Positions 36,619 to 46,471 are shown, numbered from the stretch's first letter. The stretch: 64,000 bases of DNA from CAVQTK01 sp963716455 (GCA_963716455.1 CAVQTK010000002.1:1-64000), one strand, 5' to 3'. Notes: generated by a model not told the origin, from the letters alone. A program made the numbers and translations.

Positions 36619-37125
36619 TTGAAGTTTGGTTTTAGCCTGTTGGAGCTGCTACTCGCTTTAGCCATGGGGTTAGTCTTATTGTTGATTGCTATCCCCATTT
36701 ATCATCATTTATTGCTTGAAAATAACACCAGGCGTATAGTTGATCAAATTGTTACTGCAATTCAAGCTGCGCGCAGCAGTGCCATTGCACGAGATGAGGT
36801 GATCATTTTTTGTGGCAGCGTAGATCGCCAACATTGCGATGGCAGTTGGCAGGCAGGACAATTTATTCAGTCCGATCAAAATCAAAAAATAATGCGAACT
36901 TTCCCTGCCTTACCATTGGGTGATCGTCTATTGTGGAGAAGTAGTTTAGGTTATAATCAAGAATTGAAATTTGCACCTAGCGGCTTTACTTTGGGGCAAC
37001 GCGGTAGCTTTTATTATTGCCCATTACAGAAACCGGACCATTATGGTGCAGCTATTGTAGTATCTGACAGTGGTAGAGTGAGGGTAGAGGTAGACAGCGA
37101 AAAGCTGTTAGCAAACTGTGGGTAA
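36619..37125 (+). CDS. Type IV pilin-like / FimT-GspH prepilin
   Basis: A small protein with a type III signal peptide: short basic leader, then cleavage site KFGFSLLELLLALAMG with glycine at -1, phenylalanine at +1 and glutamate at +5, followed by a single hydrophobic helix. The globular part has the GspH/FimT look with a cysteine pair (FCGSVDRQHC, YYC near the end). A minor pilin or pseudopilin processed by PilD is likely. TTG at 36619 or 36607 are the only starts near the leader; I chose 36619. About 168 residues. No other pilus genes are nearby. Confidence 0.8.
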   Translation: MKFGFSLLELLLALAMGLVLLLIAIPIYHHLLLENNTRRIVDQIVTAIQAARSSAIARDEVIIFCGSVDRQHCDGSWQAGQFIQSDQNQKIMRTFPALPLGDRLLWRSSLGYNQELKFAPSGFTLGQRGSFYYCPLQKPDHYGAAIVVSDSGRVRVEVDSEKLLANCG

Positions 37126-37278
37126 AATACAGACACGGGGACTTGAACATAGCTCAAGTGGGGTCTCATACTTTCCAGTGAAGTCCAGCTGTCAAACACA
37201 AGTTTTTCTGGATTACAACGATAGCTATGCTGCGTACTTTCCAATGGTCAGAATTACTTTAGTAGGAGATAATTAGTT

Positions 37279-38293
37279 ATGCGGATTATTTTATTGGGCC
37301 CTCCAGGAGCAGGGAAAGGAACACAGGCTCATTTTATTGCTGAGAGTTTTCACATTCCGCAAATTTCGGACCGGAAATATGCTTCGTGCTGCGGTAGAAG
37401 CTCAAAGTGCTTTGGGATTGGCAGCCAAAGCGATCATGGATCAAGGAAATTTAGTTTCAGATGCGGTTATCATTGAATTAGTGAAGCAGAGAATCGCGGA
37501 ACCGGATTGTCAAAAGGGTTTTTTATTAGATGGCTTTCCGCGCACATTACGCCAAGCAGAAGCTTTAAGGGAAGAAAATATTCATTTAGATTATGTAATT
37601 GAATTGCAAGTGGATGATAACGTTATAGTAGAAAGAATGAGTGGCCGTTTAGTTCATTACTCATCAGGAAGGGTTTATCATCGTTTATATCATCCTCCTA
37701 AAATAGCTGGTTTTGATGATCTTACCAATGAACCTTTAGTTCAACGTCAGGATGACGTTGAAGACACAGTGCGTAAACGTTTAGCCGTTTATCATGAGCA
37801 AACAAAGCTGCTTATTACTTATTATCAACAATTGGCATACACAGGAGATAAACTTGCCCCACATTTTTATCAAGTGTCAGCGCAAGGTAGCGTAGAGGAA
37901 GTGCGAGAACGATTAATGACGATATTGAATTCCGAAACTAAAAATATTCTTGCTTTAACTCAGCAAAACTTTGACGCAGTAATCTCAAAAAATGAAATAG
38001 TGGTAGTAGATTTTTGGGCAAAATGGTGTGTTCCTTGCCGATCTTTTAACAAAGTGATTTATCAGTTAGCAAAACGTTATCCAGATATTATCTTTGCTAA
38101 TATCGATGTGGATGAACAAAAAGAATTGGCTATGGAGTTTTTGGTCAAATCCGTTCCTGCAATCATGATTTTACGTCATCGTGTTATGGTTTTTGCTGAC
38201 TCAGGGGCACTAAACTACAATGAATTAGTAGATCTTATAGAGCAAGTTCGCCAACTGAATTCGAAAGCGTTAGAGGATTCTCAAAAAGGATAA
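37279..38293 (+). CDS. adk: Adenylate kinase-thioredoxin fusion, frameshifted
   Basis: Residues 1-215 are adenylate kinase, interconverting ATP+AMP and 2 ADP: P-loop GPPGAGKGTQ, GNMLRAAVE, GFLLDGFPRT and the lid VERMSGRLVHYSSGRVYH. After the usual adenylate kinase end (EVRERLMTILN) the frame continues without a stop into about 100 residues of a thioredoxin fold (VVVDFWAKWCVPC, VDVDEQ-like IDVDEQKELA, VKSVPAIMIL). The active site is CVPC, not the usual CGPC. The N-terminal part is split from the rest by one extra G near 37368 (ATTTCGGACC for ATTTCGACC), which breaks the otherwise conserved ISTGNML. Apart from this the frame is continuous through the fusion. Good ribosome binding site TAGGAGATAATT. 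Confidence 0.9.
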
Positions 38294-38303
38294 ACAAAAT
38301 ATC

Positions 38304-38321
38304 CCGCGCTAAATTGCGCGG
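38304..38321 (+). terminator. GC-rich stem-loop after adk
   Basis: CCGCGC / GCGCGG with the loop TAAATT, 10 bp after the adk-thioredoxin stop. No T-run follows, so termination is likely but not certain. Confidence 0.55.
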
Positions 38322-38324
38322 AAT

Positions 38325-38372
38325 AAAATTGGGCTTTCTGTGTCAGCAAATTAAACTTTGTGAACGCTTACT
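38325..38372 (+). repeat. Short intergenic repeat (GGGCTTTCTGTG family), second copy
   Basis: Nearly the same as 34476-34524: AAAATTGGGCTTTCTGTG then GCAAATTAAACTTTGTGAAC and GCTTACT. It directly follows the stem-loop after adk. Confidence 0.6.
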
Positions 38373-38443
38373 TGCTTTTTATTTAAACAAAAAAACAGTA
38401 ATAGCTCACTTCGTAAATGGAATTATTCAAAAATTAGATCATT

Positions 38444-38764
38444 TTATGGGGTTTTTTTGAGGGGCAGCTTTCTTTTAGTTTTTTTTAGGGAGTTGGTTAC
38501 AGTTTTAGAAATTGATTTTTTTTTACTTGGAGCCTTCTTTTTTGCTTTAGTTTTTGGCGTAGCGCTTTTTTTAAATTCAGCAATCATTTTTTTAAATTTA
38601 TTTTTTTCTTCAGCCAGTGTTGTAGAGAACTGTTTTTTGGCTTTTGACGCCGCTTTTATCGCGTCACGCCATTTTTTTTTCACATCTTGTAACTCTTTTT
38701 GCAAACGTGCAACAGTTGTATTTTTCGTTGCTAAACGTTTTGTTATTGTTTTTTTAGCTAGCAT
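38444..38764 (-). CDS. Histone H1-like lysine-rich protein
   Basis: A 106-residue protein with about a third lysine residues and almost no acidic tail. The first two-thirds can form a coiled coil (TVARLQKELQDVKKKWRDAI), and the C-terminal third has repeated PKTKAKKKAPSKKKSISK-type segments like eukaryotic histone H1 tails, AlgP and the Hc1/Hq1 proteins of Chlamydia and Coxiella. DNA binding and chromatin compaction are plausible. A GGAGA site precedes the ATG at 38764. A short basic protein could also serve in ribosomes or RNA, so the role is inferred from composition. Confidence 0.75.
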   Translation of the reverse strand: MLAKKTITKRLATKNTTVARLQKELQDVKKKWRDAIKAASKAKKQFSTTLAEEKNKFKKMIAEFKKSATPKTKAKKKAPSKKKSISKTVTNSLKKTKRKLPLKKTP

Positions 38765-38934
38765 TATCCTTCTCCTAAAATATTGAACGGTTCATAAAAT
38801 AGCAAAAAGCATTTTATAATAATTTTTCCCAAAAATAAAAACTTATTTAAATTATTGCCTTATGCATGTATATATAAACATGTTGATAATATTTATACTA
38901 GGAAAAATTTTCAATAAAATGTTAAAATGACTTC

Positions 38935-40104
38935 ATGCATGAACATCAATTGATTTTTTCTCTATTCCTTATCTTTGTAGGTGCCGCGCTATTTTCCTCT
39001 TTAGCATTATTAACCCGTCAATCTATGTTAGTTGCCTATATATTTCTTGGCATTTTATTAGGTCCTTGGGGATTAAAATTAATCAATGATTCGCAATTAG
39101 TCCGCCATGTGGGTGATGTAGGAATCCTTTTCTTGTTATTTTTGTTGGGCCTACACTTACCTCCGCAAAAGCTTTTTCATATGATAAAGCAAGTGAGCAC
39201 AATTGGAGTAATCAGTTCTCTAATTTTTGCGGGTGTGGGTTGGGGAATTGGCTGGATATTTGGTTATTCTGTAAATGAATGCTTTGTGCTCGGCGCAGCA
39301 ATGATGTTCTCTAGTACCATCATAGGAATTAAATTATTACCGACAACTATTTTGCATCACCAGCATACTGGTGAAATTATGATAAGCATATTGTTATTAC
39401 AAGATTTATTGGCAATTATGGTGTTAATACTTCTTCGAGCCATGGCAGCTTCTGGTAATATACTGGTAGACGTAAGTTTAGTGGTTTTTGGATTGCCAGC
39501 GCTATTACTTTTTGCTTATGTGGTAGAGCGATTTTTTTTGCAGCGCTTACTAGCTAAATTTAACCGTATTAAGGAGTATTTGTTTTTGTTGGCGATTGCC
39601 TGGTGCTTAGCGATGGCACAATTAGCAATTCTTTTTGGACTTTCCCCAGAAATAGGAGCGTTCATCGCTGGGATAAGTTTAGCTGCTAGCCCCATCGCTT
39701 TTTATATCGCAGAGAGCTTAAAACCAGTACGCGATTTTTTCTTAGTGATTTTTTTCTTTTCTGTGGGAGCACTATTTAATTTGAATTATCTAACTAAAGT
39801 CATTTTTCCCGCTGTGATATTGGCCTTCCTACTGTTAATTATAAAAACAGCTACATATAATTGGTTATTGCAGCGTGTAGGTGAAAATAAGAATGTTGCC
39901 TGGGAAGTGGGTGTAAGATTAGGACAAATTAGTGAGTTTTCACTAATAATTGCTTATATGGGTTTGGATTATCATCTTATAAGTGAAATTACTGTCAATC
40001 TAATTCAAGCAACAGCCATTTTATCGTTCATAGCTTCATCGTATTGGGTAGTGATTAAATTTCCTACTCCTTTAGCTTTATCAGATCGGTTACGTAGAGA
40101 TTAG
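38935..40104 (+). CDS. Monovalent cation/proton antiporter (CPA2 family)
   Basis: The 389-residue protein has about 12 membrane segments typical of KefB/KefC membrane domains: GILLGPWGLKLI, VGILFLLFLLGLHLPPQKL, AMMFSSTIIGIKLLP, LLLQDLLAIMVL (with the transport aspartate) and FFFSVGALFNL. It lacks the C-terminal nucleotide-binding TrkA-N/RCK domain of full KefB/C, so gating by NADH or glutathione adducts is not expected. Ion specificity (K+ or Na+) cannot be told. Followed by a good terminator. Confidence 0.85.
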   Translation: MHEHQLIFSLFLIFVGAALFSSLALLTRQSMLVAYIFLGILLGPWGLKLINDSQLVRHVGDVGILFLLFLLGLHLPPQKLFHMIKQVSTIGVISSLIFAGVGWGIGWIFGYSVNECFVLGAAMMFSSTIIGIKLLPTTILHHQHTGEIMISILLLQDLLAIMVLILLRAMAASGNILVDVSLVVFGLPALLLFAYVVERFFLQRLLAKFNRIKEYLFLLAIAWCLAMAQLAILFGLSPEIGAFIAGISLAASPIAFYIAESLKPVRDFFLVIFFFSVGALFNLNYLTKVIFPAVILAFLLLIIKTATYNWLLQRVGENKNVAWEVGVRLGQISEFSLIIAYMGLDYHLISEITVNLIQATAILSFIASSYWVVIKFPTPLALSDRLRRD

Positions 40105-40113
40105 ATTTATTTG

Positions 40114-40145
40114 CCGCAATTTGCTGCGGGGATTTTTATTTTATT
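40114..40145 (+). terminator. Rho-independent terminator after the antiporter
   Basis: Stem CCGCA / TGCGG (40114-40118 and 40125-40129) followed by GGATTTTTATTTTATTT. It lies in the gap between the antiporter stop and ampE. Confidence 0.75.
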
Positions 40146-40165
40146 TAACAAATGGAGAGAGGGCA

Positions 40166-40919
40166 ATGGCGATTTCTATCATACTAATATGTTTGGCATT
40201 ACATCGTGTTGTTTTATTCGATCGCTACGCTTATCAATTATATTGGTATGAGTCTTATTTTCGATGGATAATTCCTCGAATTGAAAAATTAACTCAAGCG
40301 CACACCTGGATGACGATTCTAGCAATTGTGATCCCTATAGTCATTTTAGTTAGTTTATTGTTCACTTTGGTATACTATTTGCTGGGAATTATAACTTACT
40401 ATGTATTAAGTGTAATTTTATTTTGGGTTTGTTTTGATGGGCGTGATTTGGTGAAAAAACCTTACAGTTTAGCTACGGTTTCTGAATTATTTATTTTAAC
40501 CTATCAACGCATGTTTGCAGTAATTTTTTGGTTTGTAATATTTGGACCATTCGGTTTGATGTTATATACTGTGGTGATTAGCCTTTATGTCTTTTTAGCT
40601 GCCGAAGGGAATCCTCTTTTGTTGCTAACAGCCGCTAAATTACGTGGTCTTTTCAGATTGGATTCCTTTGCGTTTGCTTGGTTTAAGTTATGCCTTGATG
40701 GGGCATTTTGCTAGAGTGATTAAATTATGGTTGCCTCAATTATGGCAGGGTATTCGTACTGATCAGCTACAAGCAGCAGAGTGGGGAATGGCTGCTTTGA
40801 CCTTGAGTGAAGATAACATTGAGCAGTTTCGTGAGGATACCGTTTATTTAATTGATCGTACTTTGCTCCTTTGGTTAGTCATTATAGGTTTAATTACCAT
40901 CGCATTTTGGGTCGGTTAA
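40166..40919 (+). CDS. ampE: AmpE-like inner membrane protein, frameshifted
   Basis: AmpE is a four-segment membrane protein of uncertain function, usually next to ampD or the pdhR-aceEF region. The start at 40166 (MAISIILICLALHRVVLFDR) has a good GGAGAGAGGGC. The frame is lost near 40645 and resumes one base on with DWIPLRLLGLSYALMGHF and later TLLLWLVIIGLITIAFW to 40919. One extra base explains it; about 250 residues total, somewhat shorter than E. coli AmpE (284). Directly upstream of aceE, as expected. Confidence 0.8.
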
Positions 40920-40938
40920 AAAATAGGATCAAAAACTT

Positions 40939-43617
40939 ATGACGAATGAAGTAGAATCTATTGTGTCAGATGAGGATGCTATAGAAACAAAAGAATGGTT
41001 GGATGCATTGGTATCTGTAATTAAATTTGAAGGTACGGAACGTGCTGAATTTATATTAAAACAATTATTTGCTAAAGCTCAACAATCCGGAGTGAACATT
41101 GCAAGTGGTTGTATAACTCCATACTTGAACTCCATTCCTGCTGCGATAGAGGCTAAGTTACCTGATGATGGAGTGATGTTAAAACGCCTCACCTCTATTA
41201 TGCAGTGGAATGCGATTATGATTGTAATGCGTGCTGGGAAAAAAAAACCTGAATTAGGTGGGCACATTGCTAGCTATGCATCTAGCGCCACCTTGATTGA
41301 AGTTGGATTACACTATTTTTTTCGTGCTCCCAATGAGAATCAAGATGGCGATTTAGTTTTCTTTCAAGGTCATGGTAGTCCCGGCATTTATGCCCGAGCT
41401 TTTTTAGAAGGTCGCTTAGAAGAGGAGCATTTAGAACATTTTCGGCAAGAGATATTTAATAAAAAGAGCTTGTCTTCTTATCCTCATCCCTGGTTAATGC
41501 CTCATTTTTGGCAGTTCCCTGTCGTTTCTATGGGCTTAGGACCGTTAATGGCAATATATCAAGCTCAATTTCTGAAATATTTACATAATAGGGGTTGCCG
41601 TGATACCCATGACCGTAAAATATGGGTTTTTTGTGGGGACGGAGAAATGGGGGAGCCTGAATCCTTAGGTGCACTTAACATTGCCGCAAGAGAGAAGTTA
41701 GATAATTTAATTTTTATCATAAATTGTAATTTACAGCGATTAGATGGACCTGTATGGGGAAATGGACAAATTATTCAAGAATATGAAGGTGTGTTTCGAG
41801 GCGCGGGGTGGAACGTTATAAAAGTAATTTGGGGTAGTGGATGGGATTCTCTGTTTGCTAAAGATAAAAAAGGCTTTTTGCACAAAAGAATTTCTGAATT
41901 AAGGGACGGAGAATATCAAAACTATAGTGCTAAAGGCGGCGATTACTTGCGAACAAATTTCTTTGGGAAATATCCAGAATTACTTGAGTTAGTGGCGGAT
42001 ATGAGCGATGCAGAGCTAAAAGCACTTACCGATGGCGGACATGATCCGCAAAAAGTTTATGCTGCTTATTACGCCGCTTCTAATCATGTAGGTCAACCTA
42101 CCGTTATTTTGGCTAAAACCGTTAAAGGGTATGGCATGGGTAAAGCCGGAGAAGGGTTAAATACCACACATCAAACGAAAAAAATTGATGCTGAAAGCTT
42201 AAAAAATTTTTCTGATCGTTTTCACCTGTCGTGTACGGAAGAGCAAATTAATACTTTAGATTATTATCGTCTCCCTGCAAATAGTCCTGAAATTCAATAC
42301 TTAAAGCAACAAAGAAAGAAATTAGGTGGTTACTTGCCAACCCGTCATGTTGAATCACACCCTTTAATAATTCCCTCTCTAGAAGCTTTTCGAACCTTGT
42401 TGAATGGTACTGATGATCGAGAAATTTCAACTACTATGTGTTTTTCGCGGATTTTATCCATACTGCTGAAAGATAAAAATATCAAGGACCGCATCGTTCC
42501 CATTTTAGCTGACGAATCGCGGACGTTTGGGTTAGAGGGATTTTTTCGGCAATTGGGTATTTATTCTCCGCTCGGTCAGCTTTATCATCCAGAAGATCAG
42601 CATATGCTTATGTATTATCGAGAGGATAAAACTGGACAATTATTACAAGAAGGAATTAGTGAAGCTGGAGCCATGTCTAGCTGGATTGCAGCAGGTACCT
42701 CCTATATGGTCAGTAAACTGCCCATGATACCTTTTTATATCTATTATTCTATGTTTGGCTATCAACGCTTTGGAGATTTAGTATGGGCTGCAGGGGATAG
42801 CCGAGCGCGTGGTTTTATTTTAGGAGGAACCGCTGGACGAACTACTTTAGCTGGAGAGGGCTTGCAGCATCAAGATGGTCACAATGTGCTTATGTTTGGA
42901 GTAGTACCAAATTGTGTTTCTTATGACCCTACCTTTTCTTATGAATTGGCTGTTATCTTTCAGGATGGGTTACGCCGTATGTATGAAAGGGAAGAGGATA
43001 TTTTTTATTATATAACCTTAATGAATGAGAATTATGCCCATCCGCCCATGCCAGCAGGAGGAGAAGCGGGTATTATCAAAGGAATGTATCTGCTTAAAAC
43101 GGTTGGAAAAAAGACCGCAAAACTTCGTGTGCGTTTATTAGGGTCTGGAACTATTTTACGTGAAGTTCTTAAAGCAGCAGATATTTTAGCAGAAGAGTTT
43201 GAGGTGGCGGCAGAAATATTTAGTGTCACCAGTTTTAATGAATTAAGTCGTGATATACATCTGGTAGAGCGCAGCAACCGCTTATTTCCGAATAAACCAC
43301 CTAAACAAAGTTATGTTGCTCAATGCTTAGGCCAAAGTACAGCTCCGGTAATCGCAGCAACAGATTATATTCGTTTGTTCGCTGATCAAATACGTGCAGC
43401 TATCTCGGCTCCTTACTATGTATTAGGTACAGATGGCTATGGCCGTAGCGATACACGTCAAGCTTTACGAGATTTTTTTGAGGTTGATGCCAAGATGGCT
43501 GTTTATACAGCATTGAAGGCGTTAACAGATCAGGGTCAATTTAAAACTGAGCAATTGATGGCCGCTCTCAAAAAATTGAAAATTAATCCGAACCGTCCTC
43601 CCCCAATTACAGTGTAA
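40939..43617 (+). CDS. aceE: Pyruvate dehydrogenase E1 component (homodimeric)
   Basis: AceE decarboxylates pyruvate with thiamine pyrophosphate and passes the acetyl group to the lipoyl arm of AceF. The 892-residue protein matches the alpha2-type E1 over its length: GGHIASYASSATLIEVGLHY, FQGHGSPGIYARAFLEGR, the TPP/Mg motif CGDGEMGEPES with NCNLQRLDG, KTVKGYGMG, DESRTFGLEGFFRQLGIYS, and GVVPNCVSYDPTFSYE. Slightly longer than E. coli (887). It begins 19 bp after ampE and is followed by aceF and lpd, so the three form one operon; thiamine synthesis genes follow further on. Confidence 0.97.
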   Translation: MTNEVESIVSDEDAIETKEWLDALVSVIKFEGTERAEFILKQLFAKAQQSGVNIASGCITPYLNSIPAAIEAKLPDDGVMLKRLTSIMQWNAIMIVMRAGKKKPELGGHIASYASSATLIEVGLHYFFRAPNENQDGDLVFFQGHGSPGIYARAFLEGRLEEEHLEHFRQEIFNKKSLSSYPHPWLMPHFWQFPVVSMGLGPLMAIYQAQFLKYLHNRGCRDTHDRKIWVFCGDGEMGEPESLGALNIAAREKLDNLIFIINCNLQRLDGPVWGNGQIIQEYEGVFRGAGWNVIKVIWGSGWDSLFAKDKKGFLHKRISELRDGEYQNYSAKGGDYLRTNFFGKYPELLELVADMSDAELKALTDGGHDPQKVYAAYYAASNHVGQPTVILAKTVKGYGMGKAGEGLNTTHQTKKIDAESLKNFSDRFHLSCTEEQINTLDYYRLPANSPEIQYLKQQRKKLGGYLPTRHVESHPLIIPSLEAFRTLLNGTDDREISTTMCFSRILSILLKDKNIKDRIVPILADESRTFGLEGFFRQLGIYSPLGQLYHPEDQHMLMYYREDKTGQLLQEGISEAGAMSSWIAAGTSYMVSKLPMIPFYIYYSMFGYQRFGDLVWAAGDSRARGFILGGTAGRTTLAGEGLQHQDGHNVLMFGVVPNCVSYDPTFSYELAVIFQDGLRRMYEREEDIFYYITLMNENYAHPPMPAGGEAGIIKGMYLLKTVGKKTAKLRVRLLGSGTILREVLKAADILAEEFEVAAEIFSVTSFNELSRDIHLVERSNRLFPNKPPKQSYVAQCLGQSTAPVIAATDYIRLFADQIRAAISAPYYVLGTDGYGRSDTRQALRDFFEVDAKMAVYTALKALTDQGQFKTEQLMAALKKLKINPNRPPPITV

Positions 43618-43657
43618 ACGCAAATGAAGGTTTACAATTACTAAGGAGACTTTTGAA

Positions 43658-44875
43658 ATGGGTAAGCAAATAGAAAAAATAGTGGTGCCTGATATTGGAA
43701 CCGCTACTCATGTTAATGTAGTTGAAGTGCTAGTAAAAGAGGGTGATACCGTTGATAAGGAGACCTCGCTTATTACCTTGGAAGGTGAAAAAGCTACAAT
43801 GGAAATTCCTTCACCTTATGCGGGACTGGTAAAGAAGATAATAGTAAAAGTAGGTGATAAAGTATCAGCGGGTGATTTAATTTTAGAAATGGAAACACAA
43901 ACGGAAGGTTCTGAACAAAAAACTAAGACAACAGAACAAAAGACAGAATCAAAACCAGAGCCCAGATTAGAATTGGGAGCAGAAAGTCAACCCATTAAAA
44001 AAGAAGATATTCATGCTGGACCTGGAGTGCGACGCTTAGCCAGAGAATTCAGTGTGGATTTACATAATATAAAAGGCTCTGGAGCAAAAGACCGGATATT
44101 GAAGGAAGACCTTGAAGAGTATGTTAAACAACAATCTTCAATACCATCGGGTCCCCAAATAGATTTTAATAAATTTGGAAAAACTGAATCCCAGCCCTTG
44201 TCGCGAATTCAAAAAATTTCTGGCAGTGCTTTGCACCGCAATTGGCTGAGTATTCCTCATGTAACTCAATTTGGTGAAGCGGATATCACTGAGCTGGAAG
44301 ATTTTCGTCAACAACAACAAATAACTATTGACGGACAGGATATTAAAATCACTCCCATTGTTTTTATTATGAAAGCAGTAGTGGCTGCATTAAAAAAATT
44401 TCCCCATTTTAATGCTTCATTAGATACCAGTGGGGAGAATCTGATTTTAAAAAAATATTTTCATTTAGGTATCGCTGTTGACACTCCGCAAGGGTTAGTC
44501 GTACCTGTAATTCGAGACGTCGATCAAAAGGGATTATTAGCCTTAGCAAAAGAATTGGCGGAAGTAAGTCAAAAAGCCCGTCAAAAAGGGTTGGGGATTA
44601 CGGATATGCAGGGAGGTAGTTTCTCTATTTCTAGTTTAGGGGGTATTGGTGGTACCGCATTTACGCCAATCATTAATGCTCCTGAAGTGGCAATCTTAGG
44701 GGTATCTCGAATTATGACCAAGCCAGTTTATAAACAGGAAACATGGCAACCTCGTTTAATGCTTCCTTTATCTTTATCATACGATCATCGTGTGGTTGAT
44801 GGAGCAGATGGAGCTCGTTTTATGGTTTATTTAACAAAATGCTTGGCGGATATTAGAACATTATTACTTATGTAA
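43658..44875 (+). CDS. aceF: Pyruvate dehydrogenase E2 (dihydrolipoyl acetyltransferase)
   Basis: AceF is the core of the complex. The 405-residue protein has one lipoyl domain (GEKATMEIPSPYAG with the lipoylated lysine around residue 45), a charged linker with glutamate- and lysine-rich repeats, an E1/E3-binding domain (GPGVRRLAREFSVDLHNIKG) and the C-terminal acetyltransferase domain with LSYDHRVVDGADGARF (catalytic histidine and aspartate). Many gammaproteobacterial AceF proteins have two or three lipoyl domains; here there is only one. It is 40 bp after aceE with an AAGGAG site. Confidence 0.95.
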   Translation: MGKQIEKIVVPDIGTATHVNVVEVLVKEGDTVDKETSLITLEGEKATMEIPSPYAGLVKKIIVKVGDKVSAGDLILEMETQTEGSEQKTKTTEQKTESKPEPRLELGAESQPIKKEDIHAGPGVRRLAREFSVDLHNIKGSGAKDRILKEDLEEYVKQQSSIPSGPQIDFNKFGKTESQPLSRIQKISGSALHRNWLSIPHVTQFGEADITELEDFRQQQQITIDGQDIKITPIVFIMKAVVAALKKFPHFNASLDTSGENLILKKYFHLGIAVDTPQGLVVPVIRDVDQKGLLALAKELAEVSQKARQKGLGITDMQGGSFSISSLGGIGGTAFTPIINAPEVAILGVSRIMTKPVYKQETWQPRLMLPLSLSYDHRVVDGADGARFMVYLTKCLADIRTLLLM

Positions 44876-44888
44876 TTGGAGAATAGTG

Positions 44889-46310
44889 ATGAGTAAAATT
44901 AATACTGAAGTAGTGGTAATAGGCAGTGGTCCAGGGGGATATTCAGCTGCATTTCGTGCTGCTGACTTAGGAAAAAAAGTAATCTTAGTAGAACGCTATG
45001 AAAATATAGGTGGTGTTTGCTTAAATGTGGGTTGTATCCCTTCTAAAGCTTTGTTACACGCAGCTAAAGTAGTAGAAGAAGTATCCGAAATGGATGCCTT
45101 TGGTTTAAATTTTTCCAAATCAAAAATAGATATTGATAAATTACGTAAATGGAAGGATGGAGTAGTTAAAAAATTAACCGGTGGTTTGAAAGTAATGGCC
45201 AAACAGCGCCAAGTGCAAATAATAACCGGTACTGCTCAATTTAGTGGTACGCATGAGATAACTGTCGTTCAAGATAATGATAAACAAACGATTCAGTTTG
45301 AGAATGCCATCATCGCTGCGGGTTCGTTACCAGTAAAATTGCCATTTTTACCAGAAGATTCTCGAATTGTAGATTCAACTGGAGCCTTACAATTAGAAGG
45401 AAGCAATGAAGAATGGCTAGTGTTAGGAGGCGGTATCATCGGCTTAGAAATGGCAACTGTTTACCATGCCTTGGGCGCTAAAATTACTGTAGTGGAAATG
45501 ATGTCGCAAATTATTCCTGGTTGTGATGCGGATATAGTTCAACCTTTATATAAACATATTGCACAACGCTATGAGCAAATTTTGCTAAAAACCCGAGTAA
45601 CTAAAGTTGAAGCCAAAAAAGATGGGTTATGGGTAACTTTTGAAGGTGAAAAGGCGCCTTCCAAGCCGCAGCGATTTGATCGAATTTTAGTAGCAGTAGG
45701 TCGCCGCCCGAATGGAGCAATTATAGGTGCCGATAAAGCTGGAGTGAAGGTAGATGAAAAAGGATTTATTCCAGTAGATAAACAAATGCGGACTAATGTT
45801 CCACATATTTTTGCCATTGGTGATATTATTAGTAATCCGATGTTGGCTCATAAGGCTTCTGCTGAAGCACACATAGCGGCGGAAGTGATTGCAGGATACA
45901 AACATTTCTTTGACGCAAAATGCATTCCTTCAGTTGCTTATACTGATCCAGAAGTAGCTTGGGTGGGAATTACTGAAACTCAAGCTAAAGAGCAAGGTCT
46001 ATCTTACAAAAAGGCAGTTTTTCCCTGGATAGCATCAGGTAGAGCGTTATCCCTTAATCGAAGCGAAGGTTTTACGAAATTAATTTTTAATGAACAAGGC
46101 AAGGTCATTGGTGGCGGAATTGTGGGTGTGAATGCCGGCGATTTGATTTCCGAAGTGACTTTAGCGATTGAAATGGGTTGTGATGCTGAAGATATTGCTT
46201 TAACGATTCATCCACATCCTACTTTATCCGAAAGTATTAAAATGGCTGCAGAAGTATTCACAGGAACAGTAACGGATTTATATCTACCTAAAAAAGATAA
46301 AGAAAAATAA
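44889..46310 (+). CDS. lpdA: Dihydrolipoyl dehydrogenase (E3)
   Basis: Reoxidises the lipoyl groups of the pyruvate (and probably 2-oxoglutarate) dehydrogenase with NAD+. The 473-residue flavoprotein has GSGPGGYSAAFRAADLG (FAD), the redox disulfide GGVCLNVGCIPSKALLH, the NAD site GGGIIGLEMATVYHALGA, the second FAD stretch TNVPHIFAIGDI, and the active-site IHPHPTLSES. Start set at ATG 44889; a GTG three bases earlier (44886) is possible. Immediately downstream of aceF with GGAGAA. Closes the aceEF-lpd operon. Confidence 0.96.
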   Translation: MSKINTEVVVIGSGPGGYSAAFRAADLGKKVILVERYENIGGVCLNVGCIPSKALLHAAKVVEEVSEMDAFGLNFSKSKIDIDKLRKWKDGVVKKLTGGLKVMAKQRQVQIITGTAQFSGTHEITVVQDNDKQTIQFENAIIAAGSLPVKLPFLPEDSRIVDSTGALQLEGSNEEWLVLGGGIIGLEMATVYHALGAKITVVEMMSQIIPGCDADIVQPLYKHIAQRYEQILLKTRVTKVEAKKDGLWVTFEGEKAPSKPQRFDRILVAVGRRPNGAIIGADKAGVKVDEKGFIPVDKQMRTNVPHIFAIGDIISNPMLAHKASAEAHIAAEVIAGYKHFFDAKCIPSVAYTDPEVAWVGITETQAKEQGLSYKKAVFPWIASGRALSLNRSEGFTKLIFNEQGKVIGGGIVGVNAGDLISEVTLAIEMGCDAEDIALTIHPHPTLSESIKMAAEVFTGTVTDLYLPKKDKEK

Positions 46311-46471
46311 CTAGGGAATATTAGTGGCTATTACTATTTAAAGAAAGCAAATTACCAACCTGCGAGTTCATTGCTCCCCCCTCGTGATTTATTTTTGCTT
46401 TTTTCCAATTTGCTTAAAATTTCAGACGTGACCCCATCAGTTTTCATAGCTATACTTAGCAACAATTTAAT

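Noticed and set aside
38457..38786. Plus-strand frame of 109 codons, phenylalanine-rich
   Set aside because: It is the reverse of the lysine-rich H1-like gene (AAA read as TTT) and has no start signals.
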